A stretch of 64,000 nucleotides of DNA from Deinococcus aetherius (GTDB lineage Bacteria > Deinococcota > Deinococci > Deinococcales > Deinococcaceae), in NCBI RefSeq assembly GCF_025997855.1, contig NZ_AP026562.1, positions 124,001-188,000 on the forward strand, read 5' to 3'. Positions 38,349-46,860 of the stretch are shown here, one piece after another. Below the pieces are notes generated by a model, which had not been told where the DNA came from, did no database searches, and saw nothing but the letters and a program-made list of their open reading frames with translations. The position numbers were made by a program, and so were the translations under genes. Numbering within the stretch: position 1 is the first letter of the stretch; every line of letters starts with the position of its first letter.

Positions 38349-39638
38349 ATGGAGGAGATGACCCAGCCGCCGACCACGCAACCCAGAAACTGGGCCGGGA
38401 ACTACACCTACCACGCGGCGAGCTGGCACCGCCCGCGAGGCGTGGAGGAGCTTCAGGCCCTCGTCGCCCGCGCGGGCCGGGTGAAGGTGTCGGGCACGCG
38501 CCACTCCTTCAACGCCGTGGCGGACACGACCGGGGCGATGCTCTCGTTGGAGCACCTGAACCGGGTCGTGGGTCTGGACACGGAGCGCGCCACGGTGACC
38601 GTGGAGGGCGGGGTGCGGTACGGGGAGCTGGGCCGCTTCCTGCACGCGCGGGGGTACGCCCTGCCCAACCTGGCCTCCCTGCCGCACATCTCGGTGGCGG
38701 GAGCCTGCGCGACGGCCACGCACGGCTCGGGCAGCCGCCTGGGCACCCTCGCCACGAGCGTCCGCGCCCTCGACGTGGTGACGGCGGACGGGAAGCTCGT
38801 CTCCCTCTCCCACGAGCGGCACGGGGAGGCGTTCGGGGGCATGGTCGTGGGGCTGGGCGGCCTCGGCGTCGTCACGGGGCTCACGCTGGAGGTCATTCCC
38901 ACCTATCAGGTGCGCCAGGACCTGTACGAGGGGCTGACGTTGGAACAGGCCGAGGCCCACCTCGGGGAGATCATGTCGGCGGCGGGCAGCGTGAGCCTTT
39001 TCACCGATTGGGCGAGCGGACGCTTCCATCAGGTCTGGCTCAAGCGGCGGGTGGCGGAGGGGGACTCCCACGAACCCGGGCCCGAGTGGTTCGGCGCGAC
39101 ACTCGCCCCGGAGGACCGCCACCCCATCCCGGGTATTCCGGCGGTGAACTGCACGCCGCAGATGGGGGTGCCGGGGCCCTGGCACGAGCGGCTGCCGCAC
39201 TTCCGGCTGGAGTACACGCCCAGCAGCGGCGAGGAACTCCAGAGCGAATATTTCGTGCCCCGCGAGCACGGTCCCGCCGCCCTGCGCGCCCTCCACGAGA
39301 TCGGCGACCGTCTCGCCCCGCTCCTCCAGGTCTCCGAGGTCCGCACCGTCGCGGCGGACGAGTTGTGGATGAGCCCCTGTTTTGGGCAGGACTCCGTCGC
39401 CGTCCACTTCACCTGGCGCCCGGACGAGCGGGCGGTGAGGGACCTGCTGCCGACCCTCGAAGCCCGGCTCGCGCCGTTCGGCGTCCGCCCGCACTGGGGC
39501 AAGGTCTTCACCCTGTCGCCCGCCGACCTGCGAGCCTCGTACCCGAGGCTGCCCGACTTCCGGGACCTGCTCGCGGCGTACGACCCGCAGGGCAAGTTTC
39601 GCAACGCCTTTCTGGAGACGTACATCTTCGGCGAGTGA
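38349..39638 (+). CDS. FAD-linked alditol/xylitol oxidase-like flavoprotein
   Basis: 429 aa. ATG at 38349 or, three codons on, 38358; the first is preferred since GGAGGAG would sit too close to the second. PCMH-type FAD domain: VKVSGTRHSFNAVADTTG contains His52, equivalent to the histidine that covalently holds FAD in AldO of Streptomyces; LPHISVAGACATATHGSG and GGLGVVTGLTLEVIP follow. C-terminal ALO-type domain with VHFTWRPDERAV, HWGKVFTLSP and FRNAFLETYIFG. Members oxidise terminal hydroxyls of xylitol, sorbitol or glycerol, making H2O2. No signal peptide. Stand-alone gene. Confidence 0.88.
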   Translation: MEEMTQPPTTQPRNWAGNYTYHAASWHRPRGVEELQALVARAGRVKVSGTRHSFNAVADTTGAMLSLEHLNRVVGLDTERATVTVEGGVRYGELGRFLHARGYALPNLASLPHISVAGACATATHGSGSRLGTLATSVRALDVVTADGKLVSLSHERHGEAFGGMVVGLGGLGVVTGLTLEVIPTYQVRQDLYEGLTLEQAEAHLGEIMSAAGSVSLFTDWASGRFHQVWLKRRVAEGDSHEPGPEWFGATLAPEDRHPIPGIPAVNCTPQMGVPGPWHERLPHFRLEYTPSSGEELQSEYFVPREHGPAALRALHEIGDRLAPLLQVSEVRTVAADELWMSPCFGQDSVAVHFTWRPDERAVRDLLPTLEARLAPFGVRPHWGKVFTLSPADLRASYPRLPDFRDLLAAYDPQGKFRNAFLETYIFGE

Positions 39639-39757
39639 ACGGGAGGCGGCACCCCGCCCCGAACAACCGAATCTGCCTCACCGCTCGGGCACGGGGGGAG
39701 GCGCATCATGGGGGCGATTCCACGCCCATCCTCCCTCCCTTTGCTCCCGGAGGTTCC

Positions 39758-40483
39758 ATGCGCCACCTCGTCCTGGCCCTGTTGCTCGCCCTGTTCGCCT
39801 CGCTCGCCGCACCCGTGCAACTTCGGGCAGCCGACGGCCTCGTTCTGTACGGCGAGTTCGTCTCCCCCGCCCGGCCCCGGGGGGCGGTGCTCCTCCTGCA
39901 CGCGGCGGGGCAGAACCTGCACGAGTTTGGCGGGGTCGCTCCCCGGCTCGCGCGGGAGGGGTACGCCTCGCTCGCGCTCGACGGGCGGTTCGGGGGTGAG
40001 TACGACGGGCACCGCAACCGCACGGTCGAGGGGCTGGGGGAGCGGATTCTGACCGAGGCGGACGCGCTGGGGGACCTCGACGTGGCGCTCGCCTGGCTGA
40101 GGGCGCGTTCCCCCGGGCAGCCGATCTTCGCGCTGGGCAGCGGCCAGGGCGGCGTCCTGCTCTTTCCCCTCGCGGCGCGGCACCCCGACCTCGCGGGGAT
40201 TCTGGCGTTCAGCCCCCTCCCCGGCGACCTCTTCGAACTGGACGCCCTGGCGGAGGCCCGCCGGGTGCGGGTGCCCGTCTTCGTCACGAGCGGCAACGAG
40301 CCCTTCGAGATCGGGGGAGCGCGGGAACTCCTCGCGGCGGTCGGCTCGGCGCGCCGGGCGCAGTATGTCCCCCCGGGCTTCGGCCTGCGCGGGGCGGCGA
40401 ACCTCGACCCGGCGAAGACGACGGAGGTGGCCGTGACCGAGGGGTACTGGGCGGCGGTGCTCCGCTTCCTGGGGTCACCGTAG
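39758..40483 (+). CDS. Secreted alpha/beta-hydrolase-fold protein, catalytic triad missing
   Basis: 241 aa, ATG 39758 after CCGGAGG. Signal peptide (MRHLVLALLLALFASLAAP). The fold is recognisable from GAVLLLHAAGQNLHEFGGV (oxyanion loop), YASLALDGRFGGE, and the strand-turn-helix ALGSGQGGVLLFPLAAR. In active relatives that elbow reads GxSxGG; here it is GSGQGG (127-132), with glycine at the nucleophile position. The acid position reads FVTSGNEPFE and the expected His-Gly near the end is LRGAAN. All three triad positions therefore appear replaced. It may be a binding protein or use a different chemistry. Not in an operon. Confidence 0.75.
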   Translation: MRHLVLALLLALFASLAAPVQLRAADGLVLYGEFVSPARPRGAVLLLHAAGQNLHEFGGVAPRLAREGYASLALDGRFGGEYDGHRNRTVEGLGERILTEADALGDLDVALAWLRARSPGQPIFALGSGQGGVLLFPLAARHPDLAGILAFSPLPGDLFELDALAEARRVRVPVFVTSGNEPFEIGGARELLAAVGSARRAQYVPPGFGLRGAANLDPAKTTEVAVTEGYWAAVLRFLGSP

Positions 40484-40560
40484 GGACAGGGACATTGTTT
40501 GCGGGCACCCAGTCCTCACTTAAGTCACCCTGCGGGTAAGAGTTCTGCAAGCGTGGGGCT

Positions 40561-40574
40561 GTTCATTATTGAAC
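40561..40574. promoter_or_regulatory. Inverted repeat GTTCA-TTAT-TGAAC
   Basis: Matches 13 of 14 positions of the repeat at 15142. Lies 82 bases upstream of the chosen start of the GGDEF/EAL gene, in the 172-bp gap after the hydrolase gene. Confidence 0.35.
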
Positions 40575-40655
40575 GAGTTCTTCCGGGCGGCTGGAGTTCC
40601 AAACGGCGGCCCGGCTCCTCTCTCCCGCGTCTCTCTCCCTTCCCCAGGGGTGGCT

Positions 40656-43481
40656 ATGTCCTCGGCACCGCACGACCTCTCCCTTCTCGGCACCCTTCCG
40701 GACACCGCCTTCGCGGCGCTGCTGGACCTCTACGTTCGCCTGACGGGAGCGCGGAGCGCGCTGCTCACGCTGACCGACGGCGAGACCTCCTGGCGGGGCG
40801 GCCAGCCACCCTGCCAGGAACCGGGCGACGGGGACCCCGGGGAGGGGACGACGCTCGCCTTCCGGCACGAGGGGCTGAGCGGGACCCTGACGCTCTGGGG
40901 AGTGGAGAACTCCCTGCCGGAGCACACGGGGACGGGGCCGCACCCCTTCGTCACCGCCCTGGGGCACGAGTGGGCGCTGTACGCGGGGCAGACGGCGCTG
41001 CAACAGGCGCACGACCAGCTCCAGGCGATGGTGCAGGCCGCACCCCTGGCCGTGTACTCTCTGACGCTGGAGGGGCTGGTCAAGCAGTGGAACGCGGCGG
41101 CGGCGCAGACCCTGGGGCTGCCGGGCGAGCGGGTGCTCGGGCGTGAGGTCGAGGACGACCGCCTGCGCAGCGCCTTCGCGGCCCTGCGGCGCAGTGTGGC
41201 GCGGGGGCAGCACCCCACCCCGCCGCAACACCTGCAACTGGAGCGCCCGGACGGCGGGCAGGTGGACGTGACGCTGACGGCCGCGCCCCTGCCCGGCGGG
41301 CTGGTGGGCACGGCGCAGGAGGTCACGCGCGAGGAGGGGCAACGGCACCAGGCCGCGCAGCAGCTCGCCCTGCTGGAATCGGTCCTCGCGCACGCGAACG
41401 ATTCGGTCCTGATCACCGAGGCCGAGCCCCAGGATTTGCCGGGGCCGCGCATCGTGTACGCGAACGCGGCCTTCACCCGCACGACGGGCTACTCGCTGGA
41501 GGAGGTGCTCGGCCAGACGCCCCGCCTCCTGCACGGGCCGCGCACCGACCGCCGGGCGCTCGACAAGATCCGCGAGGCCCTGAAGAAGTGGAAGAGCGTG
41601 CAGGTCGAGGTCGTCAACTACCGCAAGGACGGCAGCGAGTTCTGGGTCGAGCTGTCCATCGCGCCCGTCGCCGACGAGACCGGCTGGTACACCCACTGGA
41701 TTTCGATCCAGCGCGACATCTCCGAGCGCAAGCAGTTCGCCGAGCACCTCGACCGTGAGCGGGCCCGGGTCCTCGAACTCGCCGCGAAGAACGCGCCCCT
41801 CTCGCAGGTGCTCGCGCGGCTGGCGGGCACCCTGGAGCGGCAGTTCGAGGGGCGGCGGGCGGCGGTCGTGCTGCCCGGAGAACCGCCCGAGGTCTATACC
41901 GTCCACGGGGACGCCGAGCACGAGCGCGAGAGCTGGGGGCGGGTGGCGGCCCGCGCGGCGGAGGAGAGCTTCACCCTGCCTTTCGGCGCGGCCCCGAGGA
42001 CCTGGCACGTCTGGCGGCACCCGGTTCGGAACGGCGAGGGCGAGGGGCTGGGCACCGTCCTGCTGCTCGGCAAGGACGCCGCGCCCCCCAACGCCGACGA
42101 GCGGGCCCAGCTCGACGCGGGCGCGGGGCTCGCCGCCCTGGTGATCGAGCGGTACCGGGCGAACTCGGCGCTGGAGCGGCAGGCCCTGTACGACCCGCTG
42201 ACCAACCTGCCCAACCGGGTGCTGTTCGAGCGCGAACTCAAACGCACCCTGGCCGAGGCGCAGGCGGCGGGAAGACCCATCGCCGTCGGGCTGATGGACC
42301 TCGACCGCTTCAAGCTGATCAACGACACCCTGGGACACAGCGTCGGCGACGCCCTTCTCCAGCAGGTCGCCGCCCGGCTGCGGGGGGCGCTGGGGGGAGG
42401 CGACACCCTGGCGCGCATGGGCGGCGACGAGTTCCTGCTCGTGCTGGGGGGAAGCGCCACCCCGCCGGGCATCCAGGCGGCGGCCGAGAGGCTGCTCCAC
42501 ACCTTCACCCAGCCCTTTGGCCTCGCCGGGCACGAGGTCTTCGTGCGGCCCTCCATCGGGTTCACGGTCTTTCCCCACGCGGCGACGGCGGTCGAGCACC
42601 TGCTTCAGCAGGCCGATACCGCGATGTACCAGGCCAAGCGCCGGGGCGGCGGCTACGCCGTGTACACCCAGGGGGGCGAGGAGCGCCTGGCGGCGATCAC
42701 GCTGGAAACCGCGCTCAACCGCGCCCTGGAGCGCCAGGAGTTCGTGCTGCACTACCAGCCGCAGTGGGAGGCGCGCACCGGGAGAATGGTGGGGGTCGAG
42801 GCCCTGCTGCGCTGGCAGCACCCCGAACTCGGCCTCGTGCCGCCCGCCGATTTCATTCCCCTCGCCGAGGTGACCGGGCTGATCGTGCCCATCGGGGCGT
42901 GGGTGCTGCGGCAGGCCTGCGAGCAGGCCGTGGCGTGGACCTCTTTGGCCCCCGAGTTGCGGATGTCGGTGAACCTCTCCGCCCGGCAGTTTCTGGAGCC
43001 CAACCTGATCGAGACGGTGACCTGGGCCCTCCAGACCTCGGGCCTGAGTCCGGAGCGGCTCGAACTCGAACTCACCGAGAGCATGCTGATGCAGGCGCTG
43101 GAGGCGCTGGGAACCCTGCACCGCCTCAAGGACCTGGGGGTGCGGGTGGTCGTGGACGACTTCGGCACCGGCTACTCCAACCTCGCCTACCTCAAGCAGT
43201 ACCCCATCGACGGGCTCAAGATCGACCGCTCCTTCACGGCGGGCGTGGCGAGCGGCCTCCCGGCGGCCGGGCGCGACGAGGCCCTGGTGAAGGCGGTGAT
43301 GAACCTCGCCGGGGCGCTCGGCCTGGAGGTCACCGTGGAGGGGGTGGAGACCCCCCCGCAGCTCGACTTCCTGCGCGAGCACGCCTGCGACTACGTGCAG
43401 GGCTACCTCACGGGACGGCCCCAGGACGCGCGGGCGCTCGGCGCCCTGCTGGAGGGGCGCCGGATCACCTCGGCCCGCTGA
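40656..43481 (+). CDS. PAS-PAS(LOV-like)-GAF-GGDEF-EAL cyclic di-GMP protein
   Basis: 941 aa using ATG 40656 (AGGGGTGG upstream); an upstream TTG (40569) is possible but adds non-homologous sequence. Order: N-terminal sensory part, PAS (about 125-230), second PAS (about 240-370), GAF-like (about 370-500), GGDEF (about 515-670), EAL (about 685-940). The second PAS resembles LOV: GQTPRLLHGPRTDR then VNYRKDGSEFWVELSIAP, but the photoactive Cys is Pro289. GGDEF motif RMGGDEFLLVL is intact, without the RxxD inhibitory site (GGGD). EAL motifs: VEALLRWQHP, ELTESMLM, DDFGTGYSNLAYLK, KIDRSF and VEGVET, all needed for phosphodiesterase. Net direction of c-di-GMP change cannot be predicted. Confidence 0.9.
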   Translation: MSSAPHDLSLLGTLPDTAFAALLDLYVRLTGARSALLTLTDGETSWRGGQPPCQEPGDGDPGEGTTLAFRHEGLSGTLTLWGVENSLPEHTGTGPHPFVTALGHEWALYAGQTALQQAHDQLQAMVQAAPLAVYSLTLEGLVKQWNAAAAQTLGLPGERVLGREVEDDRLRSAFAALRRSVARGQHPTPPQHLQLERPDGGQVDVTLTAAPLPGGLVGTAQEVTREEGQRHQAAQQLALLESVLAHANDSVLITEAEPQDLPGPRIVYANAAFTRTTGYSLEEVLGQTPRLLHGPRTDRRALDKIREALKKWKSVQVEVVNYRKDGSEFWVELSIAPVADETGWYTHWISIQRDISERKQFAEHLDRERARVLELAAKNAPLSQVLARLAGTLERQFEGRRAAVVLPGEPPEVYTVHGDAEHERESWGRVAARAAEESFTLPFGAAPRTWHVWRHPVRNGEGEGLGTVLLLGKDAAPPNADERAQLDAGAGLAALVIERYRANSALERQALYDPLTNLPNRVLFERELKRTLAEAQAAGRPIAVGLMDLDRFKLINDTLGHSVGDALLQQVAARLRGALGGGDTLARMGGDEFLLVLGGSATPPGIQAAAERLLHTFTQPFGLAGHEVFVRPSIGFTVFPHAATAVEHLLQQADTAMYQAKRRGGGYAVYTQGGEERLAAITLETALNRALERQEFVLHYQPQWEARTGRMVGVEALLRWQHPELGLVPPADFIPLAEVTGLIVPIGAWVLRQACEQAVAWTSLAPELRMSVNLSARQFLEPNLIETVTWALQTSGLSPERLELELTESMLMQALEALGTLHRLKDLGVRVVVDDFGTGYSNLAYLKQYPIDGLKIDRSFTAGVASGLPAAGRDEALVKAVMNLAGALGLEVTVEGVETPPQLDFLREHACDYVQGYLTGRPQDARALGALLEGRRITSAR

Positions 43482-43688
43482 GGGCCACCCGGCTCCGAAC
43501 GGCTCCACCTTTATCCTCGGAGGGGCCCCCGGAGTAAGCCTCCTGTGAGGCGGCCGCGCCTACCTTCACGGGGAAATACGTCCACAGTCCCAGCTTCCGC
43601 GCCCGAAAGGAAGGCATGTCCGCAGCCCACGTCTCCCCCGCCCGACCGTTCCGCCCCGCCGAGGGGCGTGGTCCCGTCCCGGTCCCCC

Positions 43689-45674
43689 GTGGCGACTGAG
43701 GCTGGAGTCACCCATCCCCTGCTGGAGCGGCAACTCCGGGCGCTGGGGCTGGACGAGGCCACGCCCCCGGACCCCGGGGTCTGGCGCCAGTTCCTCGCGC
43801 AGGTGGAGGGCGCCTACGCCGGGGCCGACGAGGACCGCGCTCAGGCCGCCACCGAGCGGCAGCGGGCGGCGCAGGCCGGGCAGGAGCAGAGGGCCTTTTA
43901 CGAGGGCATCCTGGGGCGGCTGCCCGTGGAGGTCGCCGTGCTCGACCCCGGGGGGCGGTACCTCTTCTGCAACCGGGCGGCCATCCGCGACGACGCCATC
44001 CGGGCGTGGATCATCGGCCGCACCGACCGCGAGTACGTCGAGCACCGGGGCTTCGACCCGGGGGTGGCCCTTCGCCGCGAGGCCCGCTTCCGGGCGGCGG
44101 TCGAGGGGGGCCGTCCGGTCTCCTGGGAGGAGACGTTCACCACCCCCGGGGGCGAGCCGAGGCACCACCTGCGGCACTTCAACCCGGTGTTCGCCCCGGA
44201 CGAGCGGCTGGAGATGGTCCTGGGGTACGGCCGCGACGTCACCGAGCGGCGGGCGGCGCAAGACGCCCTCCAGGCGCTGAACGGCGAACTGGAGCGGCGG
44301 GTGGGCGAGCGCACCGAGGAGCTGCGGCGGCTGAACGAGCAGCTTCAGCACGACGCCTTCCACGACGCGCTCACCGGCCTGCCGAACCGCGCGCTGCTGC
44401 GAGACCGGCTGGGGCAGGCCGTCGAGCGGTACCACCGTCGGCCGGGCAGCGGCTTCGCGGTGCTGCTCCTCGACTGCGACCGTTTCAAGGGGGTCAACGA
44501 CTCGCTCGGGCACACGGCGGGGGACGCCCTGCTGGTCGAGATGGCGGGGCGGCTCAGGGAGTGTGTCCGGCCGCTCGACACGGTGGCGCGCATGGGCGGG
44601 GACGAGTTCGTGATCCTGCTGGAGGAGGTGGACCCGGGGCGGGCGCTGCGGGCCGCCGAGCGCGTTCAGCGGGCGCTGGGAACGCCGCTCTCCCTGGGAG
44701 GCCAGGACGTGCAGATGTCGGCGAGCATCGGGGTGGTCCTGGCCGACCCCGCGCACACCTGCCCGGAGGACGTGCTGCGCGACGCGGACATCGCCATGTA
44801 CCGGGCCAAGGCGCGGGGCCGGGCCGGGCACCAGCTCTTCACCGCCCAGATGCGCGCCGAGGCGCTGAACCTGATTACCCTGGAGCGCGACTTGCGCCGC
44901 GCCGTGCGGGACGGGCAGCTCACGGTGGAGTACCAGCCTATCGTCGCCCTGAGCAGCGGCGAGCCGGAGGGCTTCGAGGCGCTCGTGCGCTGGTCGCACC
45001 CCACCCTGGGGCCGGTTTCCCCCGTCCAGTTCATCCCGGTCGCCGAGGAGAGCGGGCTGATCCTCGACCTCGACCGCTGGGTGCTGCGCGAGGCCTGCGT
45101 CCGGATGGAAGCCTGGCGGCGGGAGGTTCCGCACGCGGGCCCCCTCAGCCTCAGCGTGAACTTCTCCGGGCAGCAGTTCGCCCAGCCCGACCTGTGCGAG
45201 CGGGTCGAGGAGATCCTGCGCGAGACCGGCTTCGACCCACACCTGCTGCGCATCGAGATGACCGAGAGCGTCCTCGTGCAGGATTCGGAGGTCGCCCGCG
45301 CGAACTTTGGGCGCCTGCGGGCCCTGGGCATCGGGCTGCACATCGACGACTTCGGCACCGGCTACTCCTCGCTGGGCTACCTCCAGCACCACCCGGTCAA
45401 CGTCATCAAGATCGACCGCTCCTTCATCACGCGCATGTCGGCCAGCGCCGAGAGCGCCGAACTCGTCCGCACGATGATCGGCATGGCCCGTCACCTCGGC
45501 CTGCGGGTGGTCGCCGAGGGCGTCGAGTCGCCGGGGCAGCTCGACGCCCTGCGCGGGCTGGGCTGCGACTACGGGCAGGGCTACCTCTTCTCCCGCCCGC
45601 TGAGCCCGGGGGCGGCCGCGCTCTTCTTGCAGGGCGCGCGTGGGCCCTCGTCCGGCCACGAGGTCACGAGTTGA
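43689..45674 (+). CDS. PAS-GGDEF-EAL cyclic di-GMP protein
   Basis: 661 aa from GTG 43689. The frame opens at GTG 43545, but those 48 codons are Pro/Arg-rich and look non-coding; the true start is uncertain. Order: short N-terminal helix, PAS-like domain (about 65-180), coiled coil (ALNGELERRVGERTEELRRLNEQL), GGDEF (about 215-375) and EAL (about 390-650). GGDEF: ARMGGDEFVILL, preceded by the RPLD inhibitory I-site at the correct 5-residue spacing, unlike its neighbour. EAL: FEALVRWSHP, EMTESVLVQ, DDFGTGYSSLGYL, KIDRSFI, AEGVES. Follows the preceding GGDEF-EAL gene on the same strand by about 200 bp, with a TATCCT -10-like element at 43512, so it may have its own promoter. Confidence 0.88.
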   Translation: MATEAGVTHPLLERQLRALGLDEATPPDPGVWRQFLAQVEGAYAGADEDRAQAATERQRAAQAGQEQRAFYEGILGRLPVEVAVLDPGGRYLFCNRAAIRDDAIRAWIIGRTDREYVEHRGFDPGVALRREARFRAAVEGGRPVSWEETFTTPGGEPRHHLRHFNPVFAPDERLEMVLGYGRDVTERRAAQDALQALNGELERRVGERTEELRRLNEQLQHDAFHDALTGLPNRALLRDRLGQAVERYHRRPGSGFAVLLLDCDRFKGVNDSLGHTAGDALLVEMAGRLRECVRPLDTVARMGGDEFVILLEEVDPGRALRAAERVQRALGTPLSLGGQDVQMSASIGVVLADPAHTCPEDVLRDADIAMYRAKARGRAGHQLFTAQMRAEALNLITLERDLRRAVRDGQLTVEYQPIVALSSGEPEGFEALVRWSHPTLGPVSPVQFIPVAEESGLILDLDRWVLREACVRMEAWRREVPHAGPLSLSVNFSGQQFAQPDLCERVEEILRETGFDPHLLRIEMTESVLVQDSEVARANFGRLRALGIGLHIDDFGTGYSSLGYLQHHPVNVIKIDRSFITRMSASAESAELVRTMIGMARHLGLRVVAEGVESPGQLDALRGLGCDYGQGYLFSRPLSPGAAALFLQGARGPSSGHEVTS

Positions 45675-46150
45675 GAACGCGCCGAACGCCGAAAGAAGAA
45701 AGAGGGGCGCGCTCCCCGTAAGGCTTTGGGGGGCGACAGGCCCTCGTCCTCGTCTTTGGAAACGCGGTTTCGCCCTCTCCTCGAGGGCAATTTCGGGACT
45801 GATTCCCTCTCCTCCTTTGGAGTCCCGCCGCCGCTGGGCGCGCCCATGTCTCCCGCCCTGTTCGGGAAGTTCAGCGGGGGGGGGACAGGTCGGGGGAAAC
45901 TGGCTGGGAGAAGCGCGAACCGCCGGGCCACCCTGCCCGCCGGGGTCGGCCTCGGCCACGCCCCCAACCTGGGCCGGGCGAGGGATGCCTGCGGCGGCTG
46001 ACGACGCGGGGAGGACGGACGCCGCGCCCGCGCATGTCGTGACGAGGCGGGCGGGTATCCCCCATGAACCCCCCTCAGGTCTTGTCCTCGCGGCGCAGGG
46101 GCGTTCGCCGCAGGGTCACCTCGCCGTCCACCAGATGCCAGTACAGCCCG
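45675..46150. other. Gap without clear gene
   Basis: About 475 bases between the GGDEF-EAL gene and the IclR remnant. A short GGGG(CGCGCT)CCCC hairpin just after 45700 could end the upstream transcript. A 28-codon minus-strand frame from ATG 46161 to a stop at 46075 (containing LYWHLVDGEVTLRR) may be a scrap of a lost gene. Open frames elsewhere in the gap look like G/C noise. Confidence 0.4.
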
Positions 46151-46860
46151 CCCTCCGTCATACCCGATGCGGCGGGAGGCGGCGTCGGTGGCGGGGCGCA
46201 ACCCCTCGATGAGGCGGGCCTTGTGGCGCCCGAAGCGGCGGGTGGCGCTCGACATGCTCATCGCGGCGATGGCCTCGCCGTTGAGGTCGCGGATGGGGGC
46301 GGCGACGCTTCACACGCCGGTCACCCGCTCCTCGATGGCGAGGGCGTAGCCCCGCTCGCGGGTGCGGGCGAGGTCGGAGAGGAGTTCGTCGCGGCTCGTG
46401 ATCGTGTTCGGCGTGTACGCCCGCAGCGGCCCCGACGCGAAGGCGCGCTCGATGTCCGCCTGGGGCCGGTGCGCGAGGATGACCTTGCCGAGGGCGGTCG
46501 CGTGAGGGGGCAACGTGGCGCCGACGCGGGTCTCCGTCAGCGGCGGGTGGCCCTCCACCCTGTCGATGCAGATCACCTGCCCCCCGTCGAAGGCCGCCAG
46601 ATGCACCGTCTCCCTCACGACCTCGGCGAGGTGCGTCATCTCCTCGCAGGCGACGGCGCGCCAGGGCGTGTGCGACATCAGCACGGCGTTGAGCGCCATC
46701 ACCCGGAAGCCCAGCCGGTAGCGCCCGGTGACGAAGCGGTGCAGCAGCCCGATCTGCGTCAGCGTGGTGAGGAGCGCGTGGGCGCTCGACTTCGACATTC
46801 CCAGCGCGCGGGCGGCCTGGGTCACCCCCACCTCGGGGCTCTCGATTTTTCCAGGAGGCG
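46151..46860 (-). pseudogene. IclR-family regulator, nonsense and frameshift pseudogene
   Basis: The minus strand encodes an IclR regulator: helix-turn-helix VTQAARALGMSKSSAHALLTTL, then YRLGFRVMALNA, VVRETVHLAAFDGGQVICID, TLPPHATALGKVILAH and RERGYALAIEERVTGV. There an in-frame TGA (46310-46312) interrupts what reads on as SVAAPIRDLNGEAIAAMS, the usual IclR continuation. At the 5' end, RLLEK and IESPEVGVTQ lie in different frames across a run of five A (46846-46850), suggesting a 1-base loss. The N-terminal residues are missing, and the 3' end runs into unrelated sequence. It overlaps the 3' end of the histidine kinase gene. Two independent lesions make a functional product unlikely; readthrough or sequencing error would need checking. 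Confidence 0.75.

Noticed and set aside
40561..40574. Deinococcus radiation/desiccation response motif (RDRM)
   Set aside because: The inner TCATTATTGA resembles an RDRM core, but the flanking TTATGT/ACATAA arms are absent. No RDRM was seen near dinB either.
43545..43688. N-terminal extension of the second GGDEF-EAL protein from GTG 43545
   Set aside because: 48 codons of Pro/Arg/Ser-rich sequence without domain character; kept only as an alternative start.
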